NCBI RefSeq assembly: GCF_018282095.1
Contig: NZ_CP074126.1
Location: forward strand, 4,438,341-4,502,340
Reading direction: 5' to 3'
Source of the DNA: Pseudovibrio brasiliensis
GTDB lineage: Bacteria > Pseudomonadota > Alphaproteobacteria > Rhizobiales > Stappiaceae
Length of the DNA: 64,000 nt
The notes below the pieces were generated by a model. That model worked only from the letters and a program-made list of their open reading frames with translations, ran no database searches and was not told where the DNA came from. Position 1 is the stretch's first letter. Each line of letters begins with the position of its first letter. This document shows, piece by piece, positions 18,350 to 27,733 of this stretch. Made by a program: the position numbers and the translations under genes.

Positions 18350-19234
18350 ATGAGCGAACACACTCTCTTTGATCGTCACCTCATCGCAAAACGGCGCATG
18401 ACTGCGTTAAAGAGAGCGCAAGACGGCGCTGATTTTCTCATGAAAGCAGCTGCTAATGATCTTCAGGACCGCCTGGACTTCATCAGCAGAGAGTTTGAAA
18501 CCGGTATCGACCTAGGTGGACATACCGGACATGTGTTTGAGGTCTTGAAGAGTTCCGGAAAGGTAAAACACCTTCTCCGCGCAGATCTCTTCGCTGCAGA
18601 CCCGAACCTTTCAGAACCAGACATGATCGTGGACGACGCAGTTCTGCCATTCGCACCAGAAAGCGTAGACCTGATTGTCTCCACTTTGAACTTGCAGATG
18701 CTGGACGACCTGCCAGGTACTCTCATTCAGATTAAACGAGCCTTGAAGCCTGACGGTCTTTTCCTCGGTCTTCTGTTGGGAACAGATACTCTGGCTGAGC
18801 TCCGCGACTGTCTGATGCGCGCTGAAATGGAAGTAAGCGAAGGTGTCTCCCCACGCGTGATCCCGTTTGCAGATACCAGAGATCTGGGCGGTCTCCTCCA
18901 ACGCGCAGGCTTCGCACTGCCTGTGAGTGATGTTGATCGTCTCACAGTCAGATACGACACCATGTTCGACCTGATCAGAGACCTACGCGCAATGGGTGCA
19001 ACAAACCCTCTCAAAGAACGCCTAAAGACTCTAACAAGCAAGAAGGTGTTTATGAGAGCTGCGGAGATCTACGCTCAGGATTACTCAGACGCTGACGGCC
19101 GCATCCGCGCCACCTTCACCTTCGCATCCCTCTCCGGCTGGGCACCACACGAGTCCCAACAAAAGCCATTAAAGCCAGGCTCTGCAAAACACAGCCTGGC
19201 CGAAGCGTTAGGTACGAAAGAGATAAAGTCCTGA
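18350..19234 (+). CDS. Class I SAM-dependent methyltransferase, NDUFAF5/BioC-like
   Basis: 294 residues. N-terminal LFDRHLIAKRRMTALKRAQDGADFLMKAAANDLQDRL, then motif I IDLGGHTGHVFE (about 53), DLIVSTLNLQMLDDLPGTLIQIKRALKPDGLFLGLLLG (about 100-140). This architecture matches alphaproteobacterial relatives of mitochondrial NDUFAF5, which modifies a complex I subunit, and of BioC. I cannot decide between complex I assembly and another substrate. The ATG at 18350 has AAGG upstream. It ends exactly where the convergent Flp pilin gene ends. Confidence 0.8.
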   Translation: MSEHTLFDRHLIAKRRMTALKRAQDGADFLMKAAANDLQDRLDFISREFETGIDLGGHTGHVFEVLKSSGKVKHLLRADLFAADPNLSEPDMIVDDAVLPFAPESVDLIVSTLNLQMLDDLPGTLIQIKRALKPDGLFLGLLLGTDTLAELRDCLMRAEMEVSEGVSPRVIPFADTRDLGGLLQRAGFALPVSDVDRLTVRYDTMFDLIRDLRAMGATNPLKERLKTLTSKKVFMRAAEIYAQDYSDADGRIRATFTFASLSGWAPHESQQKPLKPGSAKHSLAEALGTKEIKS

Positions 19235-19450
19235 TTAGTTAGAGACAACTGAGGCGATTGTATCGGCCACAAACTGGAAGTTATCTGTAATAGTTGCTCC
19301 AATGGCAGTCACGGCTGCAACAATTGCAAGAACAATCAAGCCAGCAAGAATGGCGTATTCAACGGCAGCGGCACCGCGCTCGTCTTCCGTCATATGAGCA
19401 ATCGTAAAACCACATTTCTGATTGTGATACGCTTTCTCACTCAACGCCAT
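19235..19450 (-). CDS. Flp family type IVb pilin
   Basis: 71 residues. The processing site is RG|AAAVEY with Gly26 before the cut and Glu/Tyr at +5/+6, then a 25-residue hydrophobic helix (ILAGLIVLAIVAAVTAIG). This is the Flp major-pilin pattern cut by a TadV-type peptidase and assembled by the Tad apparatus. The leader of 26 residues is rather long. No tad genes are near, so it is an orphan pilin copy. GAGG precedes the ATG at 19450. Confidence 0.88.
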   Translation of the reverse strand: MALSEKAYHNQKCGFTIAHMTEDERGAAAVEYAILAGLIVLAIVAAVTAIGATITDNFQFVADTIASVVSN

Positions 19451-19479
19451 TTCTGCCTCTTGTTCTCCGTGATCTCCCG

Positions 19480-19884
19480 CTAATAAGACACAAGGTCAAT
19501 TAGATGCGGGATCAGCGGCTCATCTGCTGGTGGCATGTCATAATCACGTAAACGAACTGCCCGTACCCATTTCAGGTTCTGCCCCTCTGCCCCATGAGGT
19601 GTGCCCGACCAACGCCTACAAACGTAAAGTGGCATCAGCAGATGAAAATCTTCGTAAGTGTGGCTAGCGAAACTTAGGGGAGCAAGGCACTCTTTTTTAA
19701 CCGTAATTCCGAGCTCCTCGGATAATTCACGGATCAGGCAATCCTCTGGCGTTTCATTGCTTTCAATCTTACCGCCCGGAAACTCCCAGAATCCCGCCAT
19801 TGATTTCCCTTCGGGACGCTGAGCAAGCAGAATGCGGTTGTCTTCATCAATGAGGGCACATGCCGCGACCATCACAATTTTCAT
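19480..19884 (-). CDS. mutT: 8-oxo-dGTP diphosphatase (MutT/Nudix)
   Basis: 134 residues. Complete Nudix box at about 38-60 (GGKIESNETPEDCLIRELSEELGI pattern: G-x5-E-x7-REL-x-EELGI). The start VMVAACALIDEDNRILLAQRPEGKSMAGFWEFPGG is typical of MutT enzymes that remove oxidised dGTP from the nucleotide pool. It lies 29 bases upstream of the Flp gene. The closest alternative is a general Nudix hydrolase. Confidence 0.88.
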   Translation of the reverse strand: MKIVMVAACALIDEDNRILLAQRPEGKSMAGFWEFPGGKIESNETPEDCLIRELSEELGITVKKECLAPLSFASHTYEDFHLLMPLYVCRRWSGTPHGAEGQNLKWVRAVRLRDYDMPPADEPLIPHLIDLVSY

Positions 19885-19973
19885 TTATTTTCCCGTTTCA
19901 CAAAGGACCACCCTGAAAACCTTTTGGAAACCATACCAAAGATCCCGAGTGAAATTTTACTGATTTTCTTAAA

Positions 19974-20018
19974 GCGTATCTCTGAAAAGTGGATGCCGGT
20001 TTTCGGATAAAGATACGC
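19974..20018. repeat. Palindromic repeat, Rhizobiales-type
   Basis: A 45-base imperfect palindrome: arms GCGTATCT (19974-19981) and AGATACGC (20011-20018), inner arms GAAAA and TTTTC around GTGGATGCCG. The core GAAAAGTGGATGCCGGTTTTC closely resembles a palindrome I know as dispersed in Rhizobiales genomes (GAAAAGTGGGAACCGGTTTTC). Non-coding, between mutT and the GNAT gene. Confidence 0.6.
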
Positions 20019-20030
20019 CACCAACAAATC

Positions 20031-20076
20031 CTTAAAGCAGTTTGGCGGTCTCAACTCAGTAACAAACTGCTTTAAG
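20031..20076 (-). terminator. Perfect 14-bp hairpin at the end of the GNAT gene
   Basis: Arms CTTAAAGCAGTTTG (20031-20044) and CAAACTGCTTTAAG (20063-20076), 18-base loop. The right arm includes the GNAT stop codon. No long T-run follows on the minus strand, so it may be a 3' stabilising structure or a repeat instead of a classical terminator. Confidence 0.55.
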
Positions 20077-20893
20077 GCTGGACGTCTAGGCAGTAGTGAT
20101 AGGCATAGGCTTCCCGATATCCAAGGGAAGCGTAGAGCTCTACTGCAGGCGCATTCTCAGCAACCACTTGCAGCCACGCTGTCTCGGCCCCTCGTTCGGC
20201 ACCAAGCCGCTGCACTTCACACATCAACGCATAAGCCAATCCTTGCCGGCGGTAAGCTTTTGCTGTGGCTACACTAAAGATGCCAAGCATATCACCATCG
20301 ACAACACCAAGAAGAACCGCTGCGGGAATGCCATCATCAGTTTCCACGATCAGCGAAACCAGCTCAACGGCAACTCGCGAAAGCACATCGTGAAGTGCTT
20401 GCACCGTAGCATCGAGAGGTGCGCCCGGCTGAGCACCACCAACCTGTGCATACTTCCTGATCCACTCATCAAGAGAGACTTGGCTGAGCTTGTAGCCTTT
20501 GGGCACATCAGTATCGCCAAGAACCCAGATGGACCGGGACAGCACAAGCGTTTCATCAAGCCGTGTGTAGTTTTGCTCGGTCAGTACCTGATCCACTTCC
20601 GCTGGAATCAAGGGCGTCCAACGCACATGAAAAGCCACACCACGCTTCTTAAAGCGTTGACGGGCTGCAACAAGCCGCTCTTCAGCGTCATCGCCATCAT
20701 TAACGTCATAAAAGTTCAGCGAGTTATTGCGGCGAGCGCTTCCACCAGGTGAGAGCCGGGAAATCCAGCTCCCATCATGATGCGTCATTAGGCTTGGAAA
20801 GCAGTTCAGGTTCGCCTGCTCCAGCTTCAAAACTGTATCCAGATCGCAATTTGGTTGGCGAGGTTGAACCCGCTTAGCTTCTGTAGTCACCAT
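20072..20893 (-). CDS. GNAT family N-acetyltransferase
   Basis: 273 residues from the ATG at 20893. The C-terminal GNAT core shows the acetyl-CoA loop [17 protein letters not shown] (R/Q-x-x-G-x-A), followed by [29 protein letters not shown]. The N-terminal half is a degenerate second GNAT-like part. The acceptor is unknown. The frame reaches 20965, inside argJ; MVTTEAKR at 20893 gives a 20-base overlap with argJ, consistent with translational coupling. Co-transcription with argJ is plausible, but a role in arginine synthesis is not shown. Confidence 0.8.
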   Translation of the reverse strand: MVTTEAKRVQPRQPNCDLDTVLKLEQANLNCFPSLMTHHDGSWISRLSPGGSARRNNSLNFYDVNDGDDAEERLVAARQRFKKRGVAFHVRWTPLIPAEVDQVLTEQNYTRLDETLVLSRSIWVLGDTDVPKGYKLSQVSLDEWIRKYAQVGGAQPGAPLDATVQALHDVLSRVAVELVSLIVETDDGIPAAVLLGVVDGDMLGIFSVATAKAYRRQGLAYALMCEVQRLGAERGAETAWLQVVAENAPAVELYASLGYREAYAYHYCLDVQP

Positions 20894-22106
20894 TGATTGC
20901 CACATACTCCTTGGTGAGATCGCATGTCCACACAGTCGCGCTGCCATTTCCAATGCCAAGATCAACCTTCAGGACGATCTCATCTTCTTTCATGACTGCG
21001 GAAGCTTCATCTTCGCTGTAGTCTGGATCTCGCTCACCATCAACGGCTACGCGGATGTCACCAAACCAGATCGCCAATCGATCACGATCTGCACGCTCAC
21101 CAGCTTTACCAACAGCCATAACGACGCGGCCCCAGTTCGCATCCTCACCGGCAAAAGCAGTCTTCATCAGTGGAGAGTTTGCAATCGCCATCGCGATCCG
21201 CTTAGCAGAGGCATCGCTCTCGGCACCTTCCACCTTCACTTCAACAAACTTGGTTGCCCCTTCCCCATCACGCACGATCATCTGTGCCAACTCAAGCATC
21301 ATGCTGGAGAGAGCCTCACGGAACTCTGCAAGACGTGGATCCGCAGCATCTTCAATCCATTCATCACCAGCAGAACCAGTCGCCGCCAACAGCACGGTGT
21401 CCGAGGTGGATGTATCACTATCAACGGTGATCGAGTTAAAGGAGCCGCCAACACATTCGGAGAGCAAGCTCTGCAAGGCAGGCGCTTTGATTGGAGCGTC
21501 AGTGAACAGGAAACCAAGCATGGTCGCCATGTCGGGCGCGATCATACCTGCGCCTTTCGCGATACCATTCAAGGTCACTGTCACCTCACCCAGCTTAACA
21601 TTCCGGGTGCTTAGCTTAGGATAAGTGTCTGTGGTCATGATCGCTTTAGCAGCATCCATCCACTTGTCCGCAATAGCATCAGTCACAAGGCTATCTGCAA
21701 CATCTGCAAACTTCTCAGCCGGAAGAGGCTCACCAATCACACCAGTAGAGGCAAGATACAACTCATCAGCAGCAAAGCCCGTCGCCTTAGACAGGATAGC
21801 TGCAGACAGCTGAACAGAGGCTAGTCCCTTCTTCCCAGTAAACGCATTCGCATTACCGGAGTTGACCATAATCGCGCGAGCAACACCTTTGGAAAGGTTC
21901 TGCTTACACCAGTCCACCGGCGCACTGGTACACTTGGACTTTGTAAACACACCGGCAATCTGAGCAGGCTCATCAAACACAGCGAGAAGAACATCAGTAC
22001 GCCCTTCGTACTTCAACCCAGCTGCAGCCGTCGCCATTCGAACGCCCTTAACTTCCGGAAGCTCAGGATAAGACTTGGGTGCGAGTGGAGAAATAGTCGC
22101 GGACAT
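20874..22106 (-). CDS. argJ: Glutamate N-acetyltransferase / amino-acid acetyltransferase
   Basis: 410 residues. N-terminal [25 protein letters not shown], then the autocleavage site [13 protein letters not shown], where the Thr becomes the nucleophile of the beta chain (about residue 196). [16 protein letters not shown] and [18 protein letters not shown] follow. ArgJ moves acetyl from N-acetylornithine to glutamate, the cyclic arginine route. The ATG at 22106 has GGGAGG upstream; the frame extends 12 codons further but without a ribosome site. It lies between the foldase gene and a GNAT gene. Confidence 0.96.
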   Translation of the reverse strand: MSATISPLAPKSYPELPEVKGVRMATAAAGLKYEGRTDVLLAVFDEPAQIAGVFTKSKCTSAPVDWCKQNLSKGVARAIMVNSGNANAFTGKKGLASVQLSAAILSKATGFAADELYLASTGVIGEPLPAEKFADVADSLVTDAIADKWMDAAKAIMTTDTYPKLSTRNVKLGEVTVTLNGIAKGAGMIAPDMATMLGFLFTDAPIKAPALQSLLSECVGGSFNSITVDSDTSTSDTVLLAATGSAGDEWIEDAADPRLAEFREALSSMMLELAQMIVRDGEGATKFVEVKVEGAESDASAKRIAMAIANSPLMKTAFAGEDANWGRVVMAVGKAGERADRDRLAIWFGDIRVAVDGERDPDYSEDEASAVMKEDEIVLKVDLGIGNGSATVWTCDLTKEYVAINGDYRS

Positions 22107-22140
22107 GAAAACCTCCCGAAAATAACAATGCCAATGCATC

Positions 22141-22180
22141 AAAAAAGTAGCCCCGGAAGGCCTAAGCCATCCGGGGCTAC
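22141..22180 (-). terminator. Intrinsic terminator after the parvulin gene
   Basis: Perfect 11-bp stem GTAGCCCCGGA with TCCGGGGCTAC (22147-22157, 22170-22180), 12-base loop. On the minus strand it is followed by six T. It separates the foldase gene from argJ. Confidence 0.88.
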
Positions 22181-22221
22181 AAAAACAAGGTGTTTTATTT
22201 CAATAATCAGCAGAGAGCCGC

Positions 22222-23091
22222 TTATTTGCTTTCTTCAGCCTTGGCTTCATCAGCATCTGCACCAATAATTTCCACAGTGTTCTTGGCTTTCAGTTCTTCA
22301 AGCACTTCTCGGAATTTCGCGAGAACCAGCTCCTGACGGATCTGACCTTCAGCAGCTTCCAGAGTTGGCGCTGGCTGAGTGCGGGCTTCCTTGTTCAAAA
22401 TGACGTGGTAACCAAACTGTGTTTGCACAGGCTCTTTTGTGAACTCACCCGGTTTCAGAGCAAAAGCAGCGGTTTCAAACTCAGGAACCATCTGGCCTTT
22501 GCCGAAGAAACCGAGATCACCACCGTTAGGGCCGGAAGGACCGGTAGACTTCTCTTTTGCAAGCTCAGCAAAGTCCGCACCACCTTCAAGCTGCTTGATG
22601 ATGTCCTTTGCTTCGTCTTCCTTTTCTACGAGGATATGGGCTGCGTTGATCTCAGGCGCGCCCTGGTAGTTGGCATACTCAGCATCGTAAGCAGCCTTGA
22701 CTTCATCTTCAGTAATCGCGCTCTGAATGTACTTCTGGAAGTATGCATTACGCAGCGCACGAGTACGTTCAAATGCCATGAGGCGTTTAAAGTCGTCAGT
22801 TTCTGCGAGTTTTTCTTCCTCACCAGCTTCAGCCAGCAGTTTCATCTCCACCAGCACGTCGGTCAAAACCTTACGCCATTCGGTTGGAGGAACACGCTGC
22901 AGCTGCTGCGCATAGTCCTGCGCGGCATAAGCAAGATCTGCTTCGGTAATAACGCTGTTTCCGACCTTGGCAACTGGCTTGTCCAGATCAGGAGCAGTGT
23001 CTGCATCCTGTGCCTGAGCAACATTCAGGCTAATGGCCAGTGCAGCAACTGCAACTGAGCTGCCGAGGATCCCTGTAAATTTACGAAGCAT
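22222..23091 (-). CDS. Parvulin-type peptidyl-prolyl isomerase, exported
   Basis: 289 residues from the ATG at 23091. Sec signal peptide (MLRKFTGILGSSVAVAALAISLNVAQAQ, cut after AQA), a helical N-terminal chaperone part (about 35-135), and a rotamase domain with AAHILVEKEDEAKDIIKQL, STGPSGPNGGDLGFFGKGQMVPEFE and FGYHVI (about 150-245). The end is acidic. It resembles periplasmic foldases of the SurA/PpiD/PrsA group. The frame runs back to 23193 but only 23091 yields a signal peptide. Divergent from secA, a fitting partnership of export and periplasmic folding. Confidence 0.9.
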   Translation of the reverse strand: MLRKFTGILGSSVAVAALAISLNVAQAQDADTAPDLDKPVAKVGNSVITEADLAYAAQDYAQQLQRVPPTEWRKVLTDVLVEMKLLAEAGEEEKLAETDDFKRLMAFERTRALRNAYFQKYIQSAITEDEVKAAYDAEYANYQGAPEINAAHILVEKEDEAKDIIKQLEGGADFAELAKEKSTGPSGPNGGDLGFFGKGQMVPEFETAAFALKPGEFTKEPVQTQFGYHVILNKEARTQPAPTLEAAEGQIRQELVLAKFREVLEELKAKNTVEIIGADADEAKAEESK

Positions 23092-23173
23092 AAGATCTCT
23101 TTCTTTCCTGTTTATGGAGAGTTTAAAAAGAGTTGCAAAACAACAAAGCTTTATGTTGCGACGGCAACTGCCG

Positions 23174-23202
23174 TTGACAACCCTTGAGCCCACTCTTATC
23201 TC
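23174..23202 (+). promoter_or_regulatory. Candidate sigma-70 promoter for secA
   Basis: TTGACA at 23174-23179 with, 17 bases on, TATCTC at 23197-23202. The -35 is perfect; the -10 keeps only the TAT. It would give a leader of about 150 bases. Low-confidence reading by eye. Confidence 0.25.
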
Positions 23203-23357
23203 TCTGTCGCCTGCTTTTTTACGCGCAGGTGCTTAATATGCTGTGACTCATGTCAGAACCACAGAGTTTTGACTGGATAGATCACGAATGTGAAGTTTTT
23301 TAGGGCCCGGCCGCGACGTGAAACAACCGGCGCGCCCAACAGAGGAAGGACCGCCAC

Positions 23358-26144
23358 ATGGTGGGGCTCGGCGCACTCGCTCGAAAAATATTTGGTTCTG
23401 CTAACGACCGTCGGATCAAGACACTCAAGCCTAAAGTAGACAATATCAATGCTTTAGAGCCAGAAATGGAAGCTCTGACGGATGAGCAACTAAGAGCCAA
23501 AACGGACGAGTTCCGTGAGCAGCTTGCGAATGGCGCGAAGCTGGACGACCTTCTCGTCCCTGCTTTTGCTGTTGTGCGTGAAGCGTCTCGCCGTGTTCTT
23601 GGGCTTCGTCAGTACGATGTACAGCTCATCGGCGGCATGGTTCTCCATGCTGGCGAAATTACCGAAATGCGTACCGGTGAAGGTAAAACCCTTGTGGCAA
23701 CCGCACCAGTATACCTTAACGCATTGAGCGGTAAGGGTGTTCACGTTGTAACCGTGAACGATTACCTCGCCTCTCGTGACGTTGAGTGGATGGGCCAGAT
23801 CTACCGCTTCCTCGGCCTGACAACCGGTCTCATCGTTCACGGCATTTCCGATGAAGAACGTAAAGCAGCTTATGCCGCTGACGTAACTTACGGTACCAAC
23901 AACGAATTCGGCTTCGATTACCTTCGTGACAACATGAAGTACGATCGTGAATCCATGGTACAACGTCCGCACCACTTTGCAATCGTGGATGAGGTGGACT
24001 CCATTCTCGTCGACGAAGCACGTACACCGCTGATCATCTCCGGTCCTCTGGAAGACCGCACCGATTTCTACAATGCCATCGATGCCTTCATTCCTAAGCT
24101 TGTAGATGAAGACTTCGAGATTGATGAGAAAGCTCGCTCCGCTACCTTCACCGAAGCAGGTAACGAGAAGCTGGAGCAACTCTTGTCTGAAGCTGACCTT
24201 CTGAAAGGTGATTCGCTTTATGATGTGGAAAACGTCACAGCGGTACACCACCTCCAGCAGGGCCTGAAAGCTCACAAACTGTTCCAGCGCGATAAAGACT
24301 ACATCGTACGCAACGACGAAGTCGTCATCATTGACGAATTCACCGGTCGTATGATGCCAGGACGTCGTTTCTCTGAAGGCCTTCACCAGGCTCTGGAAGC
24401 AAAAGAAAAAGTTGCGATCCAGCCAGAGAACCAGACCCTCGCGTCCATAACATTCCAGAACTACTTCCGCATGTACGACAAGCTTGCCGGTATGACCGGT
24501 ACAGCGATGACCGAAGCAGAAGAATTCATGGACATCTACAGCCTGGATGTTGTTGACATTCCAACCAACGTTCCTGTGCAGCGTATTGACGACGACGATG
24601 AGGTCTACCGCACCGTCGCTGAGAAATACAACGCGATCATGGAGCTGGTTGACGACTGTCATGAACGCGGTCAGCCGGTTCTGGTTGGCACCACATCCAT
24701 CGAAAAGTCCGAGCTGCTGGCTGAGCTTCTCATGAAGCATGGCTACAAGCAGATCGACGTTTCTGATCCAAAGGCACTTGCTGACTACGCAAAGTCCGCT
24801 GGCAAGCAGAAAGTCTTTGCAGTTCTGAACGCACGCTACCATGAGCAGGAAGCAAGCATCATCGCACAGGCAGGTGTGCCGGGTGCTGTGACCATCGCAA
24901 CCAACATGGCAGGCCGCGGTACCGACATTCAGCTCGGTGGTAACGTTGAAATGCGCGTTGCGAACGAGCTTGGTGACATGCCGGAAGGCGCAGATCGCAC
25001 CGCTAAAGAAGAAGCCATCAAGAAAGAAGTTGAGGAGCTGAAGCAAAAAGCTCTTGAAGCTGGTGGCCTTTACGTTGTTGCAACTGAGCGCCACGAAAGC
25101 CGCCGCATCGACAACCAGCTGCGTGGTCGTTCCGGTCGTCAGGGTGACCCTGGACACTCCAAGTTCTTCCTGTCTCTGCAGGATGACCTGATGCGCATCT
25201 TCGGTTCTGAGCGCATGGACTCCATGCTTCAAAAGCTTGGTCTGCAGGAAGGCGAGGCAATCGTTCACCCTTGGATCAACAAGGCACTCGAAAAAGCTCA
25301 GCAGAAAGTGGAAGCGCGTAACTTCGACATTCGTAAGAACCTGCTGAAGTTCGACGACGTGATGAACGACCAGCGTAAAGTTGTTTTCGATCAGCGTCTC
25401 GAAATGATGGACCCTGAAGTCACTCAGGAAGCAGTTGCGGAAATGCGCGAAGAGTTCGTTGAAGATCTCGTTGCAGCACACATTCCGGAACGTGCCTACC
25501 CAGAACAGTGGGATACTGAAGGTCTTAAGGAAGAAGTTCGCACCAAGCTGAACCTCGATCTGCCAATCGTTGATTGGGCAAACGAGGAAGGCATCGCGGA
25601 CGAAGAAGTGACCACTCGCCTGAAGAAAGAAGCCAACGAAGTGATGGCTGCAAAGGCTGCAAACTACGGTCCTGACATCATGCGTCAGATCGAGCGTGCA
25701 GTTCTGCTTCAGACCATTGATAACCTGTGGCGTGAGCATCTGGCGAACCTTGACCACCTGCGTTCAGCAGTTGGCCTGCGCGGTTACGCTCAGCGTGATC
25801 CTCTTCAGGAATACAAGACTGAGTCCTTCACTCTCTTCGAAAACATGCTGAGCACTCTGCGCCAGACCACAACAAGCCAGCTGATGCATGTTGAACTGGT
25901 TCAGCAGCAGGCACCTGAAACACCTCAGATGCCTGCTCACATGGAAGCACATCACACCAATCCACTAACTGGTGAAGATGAAATGGCCGAAGCTGATCGC
26001 CAGCTGGCAGAAGCACGCGCCGCATCTGCACCAGAAGGCCGTGACTCAGACGACCCAGAAACATGGGGGCGTGTGGGCCGCAATGAGCCTTGCCCATGTG
26101 GTTCTGGCAAAAAATACAAGCATTGCCACGGCGCACTCGTCTGA
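23358..26144 (+). CDS. secA: Protein translocase motor SecA
   Basis: 928 residues. Walker [40 protein letters not shown] (DEAD-like), the PPXD region, [35 protein letters not shown], helical scaffold and wing, and the C-terminal zinc-binding tail [16 protein letters not shown] that contacts SecB. It drives preproteins through SecYEG. The ATG at 23358 follows AGAGGAAGG. It is followed by a strong terminator and looks monocistronic. Confidence 0.98.
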   Translation: MVGLGALARKIFGSANDRRIKTLKPKVDNINALEPEMEALTDEQLRAKTDEFREQLANGAKLDDLLVPAFAVVREASRRVLGLRQYDVQLIGGMVLHAGEITEMRTGEGKTLVATAPVYLNALSGKGVHVVTVNDYLASRDVEWMGQIYRFLGLTTGLIVHGISDEERKAAYAADVTYGTNNEFGFDYLRDNMKYDRESMVQRPHHFAIVDEVDSILVDEARTPLIISGPLEDRTDFYNAIDAFIPKLVDEDFEIDEKARSATFTEAGNEKLEQLLSEADLLKGDSLYDVENVTAVHHLQQGLKAHKLFQRDKDYIVRNDEVVIIDEFTGRMMPGRRFSEGLHQALEAKEKVAIQPENQTLASITFQNYFRMYDKLAGMTGTAMTEAEEFMDIYSLDVVDIPTNVPVQRIDDDDEVYRTVAEKYNAIMELVDDCHERGQPVLVGTTSIEKSELLAELLMKHGYKQIDVSDPKALADYAKSAGKQKVFAVLNARYHEQEASIIAQAGVPGAVTIATNMAGRGTDIQLGGNVEMRVANELGDMPEGADRTAKEEAIKKEVEELKQKALEAGGLYVVATERHESRRIDNQLRGRSGRQGDPGHSKFFLSLQDDLMRIFGSERMDSMLQKLGLQEGEAIVHPWINKALEKAQQKVEARNFDIRKNLLKFDDVMNDQRKVVFDQRLEMMDPEVTQEAVAEMREEFVEDLVAAHIPERAYPEQWDTEGLKEEVRTKLNLDLPIVDWANEEGIADEEVTTRLKKEANEVMAAKAANYGPDIMRQIERAVLLQTIDNLWREHLANLDHLRSAVGLRGYAQRDPLQEYKTESFTLFENMLSTLRQTTTSQLMHVELVQQQAPETPQMPAHMEAHHTNPLTGEDEMAEADRQLAEARAASAPEGRDSDDPETWGRVGRNEPCPCGSGKKYKHCHGALV

Positions 26145-26165
26145 TCTGGCAATCAATGATTTGAG

Positions 26166-26194
26166 AAAGGGCTGCTTCGGCGGCCCTTTTTTGT
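26166..26194 (+). terminator. Intrinsic terminator of secA
   Basis: 10-bp stem AAAGGGCTGC with GCGGCCCTTT (one G-T pair) closed by a TTCG tetraloop (26176-26179), then six T. Just 21 bases past the secA stop. Confidence 0.92.
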
Positions 26195-26266
26195 TGCTTC
26201 GAGCCACTCAATCTTGCTCCAAGGAAATACGCACCAGAAAGGTGGGAGTATTCCAAACGCCTGAGA

Positions 26267-27082
26267 ATGCTAATCTACGCACCTCTCAGCACCAACTTGC
26301 AAGATGCGGCAACCATGAACACCACAAGCACGCTCGCCTTTAACAAGGTCCTCCGTCAGCTCACTCCCAAAACCAAACTGGAAAAGACACGAGCATCGGT
26401 AGAGGAGCACCTGGGGCAGCGCATTGAAGCGTTTTATGCGCCAGCCAAGAACAGCTATCTGGCGCAGCTTTGTGATGTCTACGGCAGCGACAAAGGCACT
26501 AACTGTCCGGAAACCACTCAGTTCAACTGGGAGCCTCACACCTACACCGACTTCTACAGCATGATCTTTGACCATTGCCGCGACACGATCACGAACGTGC
26601 TGGAGTGCGGCATCGGCACCAACGACACCAGCTGTCTGTCCAACATGGGTAAAGAAGGAAAACCCGGCGCATCCCTCCGCGTCTGGCGAGATTACTTTCC
26701 CAACGCCGAGATCACTGGTGTCGATATCGATGAGAAATGCCTGTTCACCGACAGTCGCATTCAGACCTATCAGGTGGATCAAACCAGTTCCGAAAGCATC
26801 GCCAGCTTCAAAAGCAATGCAAAGCCAGAGCCTTTTGACCTGATCATCGATGACGGCCTGCACCACTTTGAGGCCGGAGTTGTCTTCTTCGAGAACATAG
26901 TCGACCTGCTGGCACCAAACGGTGTCTACATGATTGAAGATGTGAACCGACACGACATTCATCGCTATGCCGAGTATTTCCAAAAGCGCGAGAGCGAGTT
27001 CAACTGCCGCTGCCTCCTCCTCTATCGCCAACACGTGAGCCTTCGCGACAACATGCTGGTGATGGTCACCCGCAAACACTAG
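26267..27082 (+). CDS. Class I SAM-dependent methyltransferase (MycE-like)
   Basis: 271 residues. LAQLCDVYGSDKGTNC, then YTDFYSMIFDHCRDTITNVLECGIGTND (motif I), SLRVWRDYFPNAEITGVDIDEKC and PFDLIIDDGLHHFEAGVVFFENIVDLLAPNGVYMIEDV. This order is shared by sugar/macrolide O-methyltransferases such as MycE-type enzymes and their many relatives in surface-glycan clusters. The acceptor is unknown and no glycan genes adjoin. The start is unclear: ATG 26267 or ATG 26315 (MNTTSTL); neither has a good ribosome site. It stands alone between secA and the padR pair. Confidence 0.75.
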   Translation: MLIYAPLSTNLQDAATMNTTSTLAFNKVLRQLTPKTKLEKTRASVEEHLGQRIEAFYAPAKNSYLAQLCDVYGSDKGTNCPETTQFNWEPHTYTDFYSMIFDHCRDTITNVLECGIGTNDTSCLSNMGKEGKPGASLRVWRDYFPNAEITGVDIDEKCLFTDSRIQTYQVDQTSSESIASFKSNAKPEPFDLIIDDGLHHFEAGVVFFENIVDLLAPNGVYMIEDVNRHDIHRYAEYFQKRESEFNCRCLLLYRQHVSLRDNMLVMVTRKH

Positions 27083-27117
27083 CAGCTTCCATCTAGCCTC
27101 ATATCAAAAGCCAAAGA

Positions 27118-27123
27118 TTGACG
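27118..27123 (+). promoter_or_regulatory. Possible -35 box for padR
   Basis: TTGACG; the expected -10 zone falls inside the first palindromic operator, where TAG-rich hexamers give only a partial match. Weak evidence, useful mainly because it would explain repression by occlusion. Confidence 0.3.
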
Positions 27124-27136
27124 ACTCGATCATACT

Positions 27137-27178
27137 TATTCTAGTACTAGAATATGATTTTATTCTAAGGCTAGAATA
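27137..27178 (+). promoter_or_regulatory. Twin palindromic operator at the padR start
   Basis: Two copies of TATTCTA-N4-TAGAATA, at 27137-27154 (centre GTAC, a full 18-bp palindrome) and 27161-27178 (centre AAGG-C overlap, N4 = AGGC). Centres are 24 bases apart. The second ends 2 bases before the ATG and its AAGG is the only Shine-Dalgarno candidate. This spacing and position fit autorepression by the PadR protein; that the protein binds here is inference. Confidence 0.7.
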
Positions 27179-27180
27179 GT

Positions 27181-27723
27181 ATGTCTGAGAGCCTCACTGA
27201 CAGCGAACTTCTTGTCCTCGGTCTTGTCTCCGAAATGCCTCGCCATGGCTATGAGCTGGAACAGATCATTGAACAACGTGGCATGCGCGAATGGACGCAA
27301 ATCGGCTTCTCCTCCATCTACTTCGTTCTCGGCAAACTGGAAAAGAAAGGCCTCGTCACCGCTGAAAAACCCGCCGGTACGAAAGCAAAGAAGAGCTACC
27401 TCATGACAGAGACTGGCCAACAAGCCCTCATCACCCAAACGCTCTCAGCTCTCACCACAGTCCGTCCAACATACTCATCCCTACTCATGGGCATGATCCA
27501 CTGGCCAGCCCTGCAACGCGAGCAAGCTCTTGACGCCCTAAACCAGCGCGGCAAGGCAATCCAAGAGGAAATCACCCGAATTGAAGGCATCCAATTAGAC
27601 CAACAACCCTTGCCCGACCACGTCGATGCCCTCTTCGACTACTCCATCGCTCAGCTTAGATCAGAGGCCGACTGGCTTCAGAAAACTCTGGACTACATGA
27701 CATGCAAACCATGGAACACATGA
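27181..27723 (+). CDS. PadR family transcriptional regulator
   Basis: 180 residues. Winged-helix PadR domain in the first 85: SLTDSELLVLGLVSEMPRHGYELEQIIEQRGMREWTQIGFSSIYFVLGKLEKKGLV, then a C-terminal Vir_act_alpha_C-like helical part (LDALNQRGKAIQEEITRIEG) for dimerisation. PadR proteins are ligand- or stress-responsive repressors that often control themselves. The start codon abuts a tandem palindrome. A GyrI-like ligand-binding protein starts 10 bases after its stop, so the pair is one operon. Confidence 0.92.
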   Translation: MSESLTDSELLVLGLVSEMPRHGYELEQIIEQRGMREWTQIGFSSIYFVLGKLEKKGLVTAEKPAGTKAKKSYLMTETGQQALITQTLSALTTVRPTYSSLLMGMIHWPALQREQALDALNQRGKAIQEEITRIEGIQLDQQPLPDHVDALFDYSIAQLRSEADWLQKTLDYMTCKPWNT

Positions 27724-27733
27724 GGATACAGCT

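Noticed and set aside
23490-25757. 755-codon open frame on the minus strand
   Set aside because: It is fully antisense to secA, whose motifs are unmistakable; the antisense product is Cys/Phe/Val-rich with no domain.
26270-27079. 269-codon minus-strand frame
   Set aside because: Antisense to the methyltransferase gene, which has clear SAM motifs.
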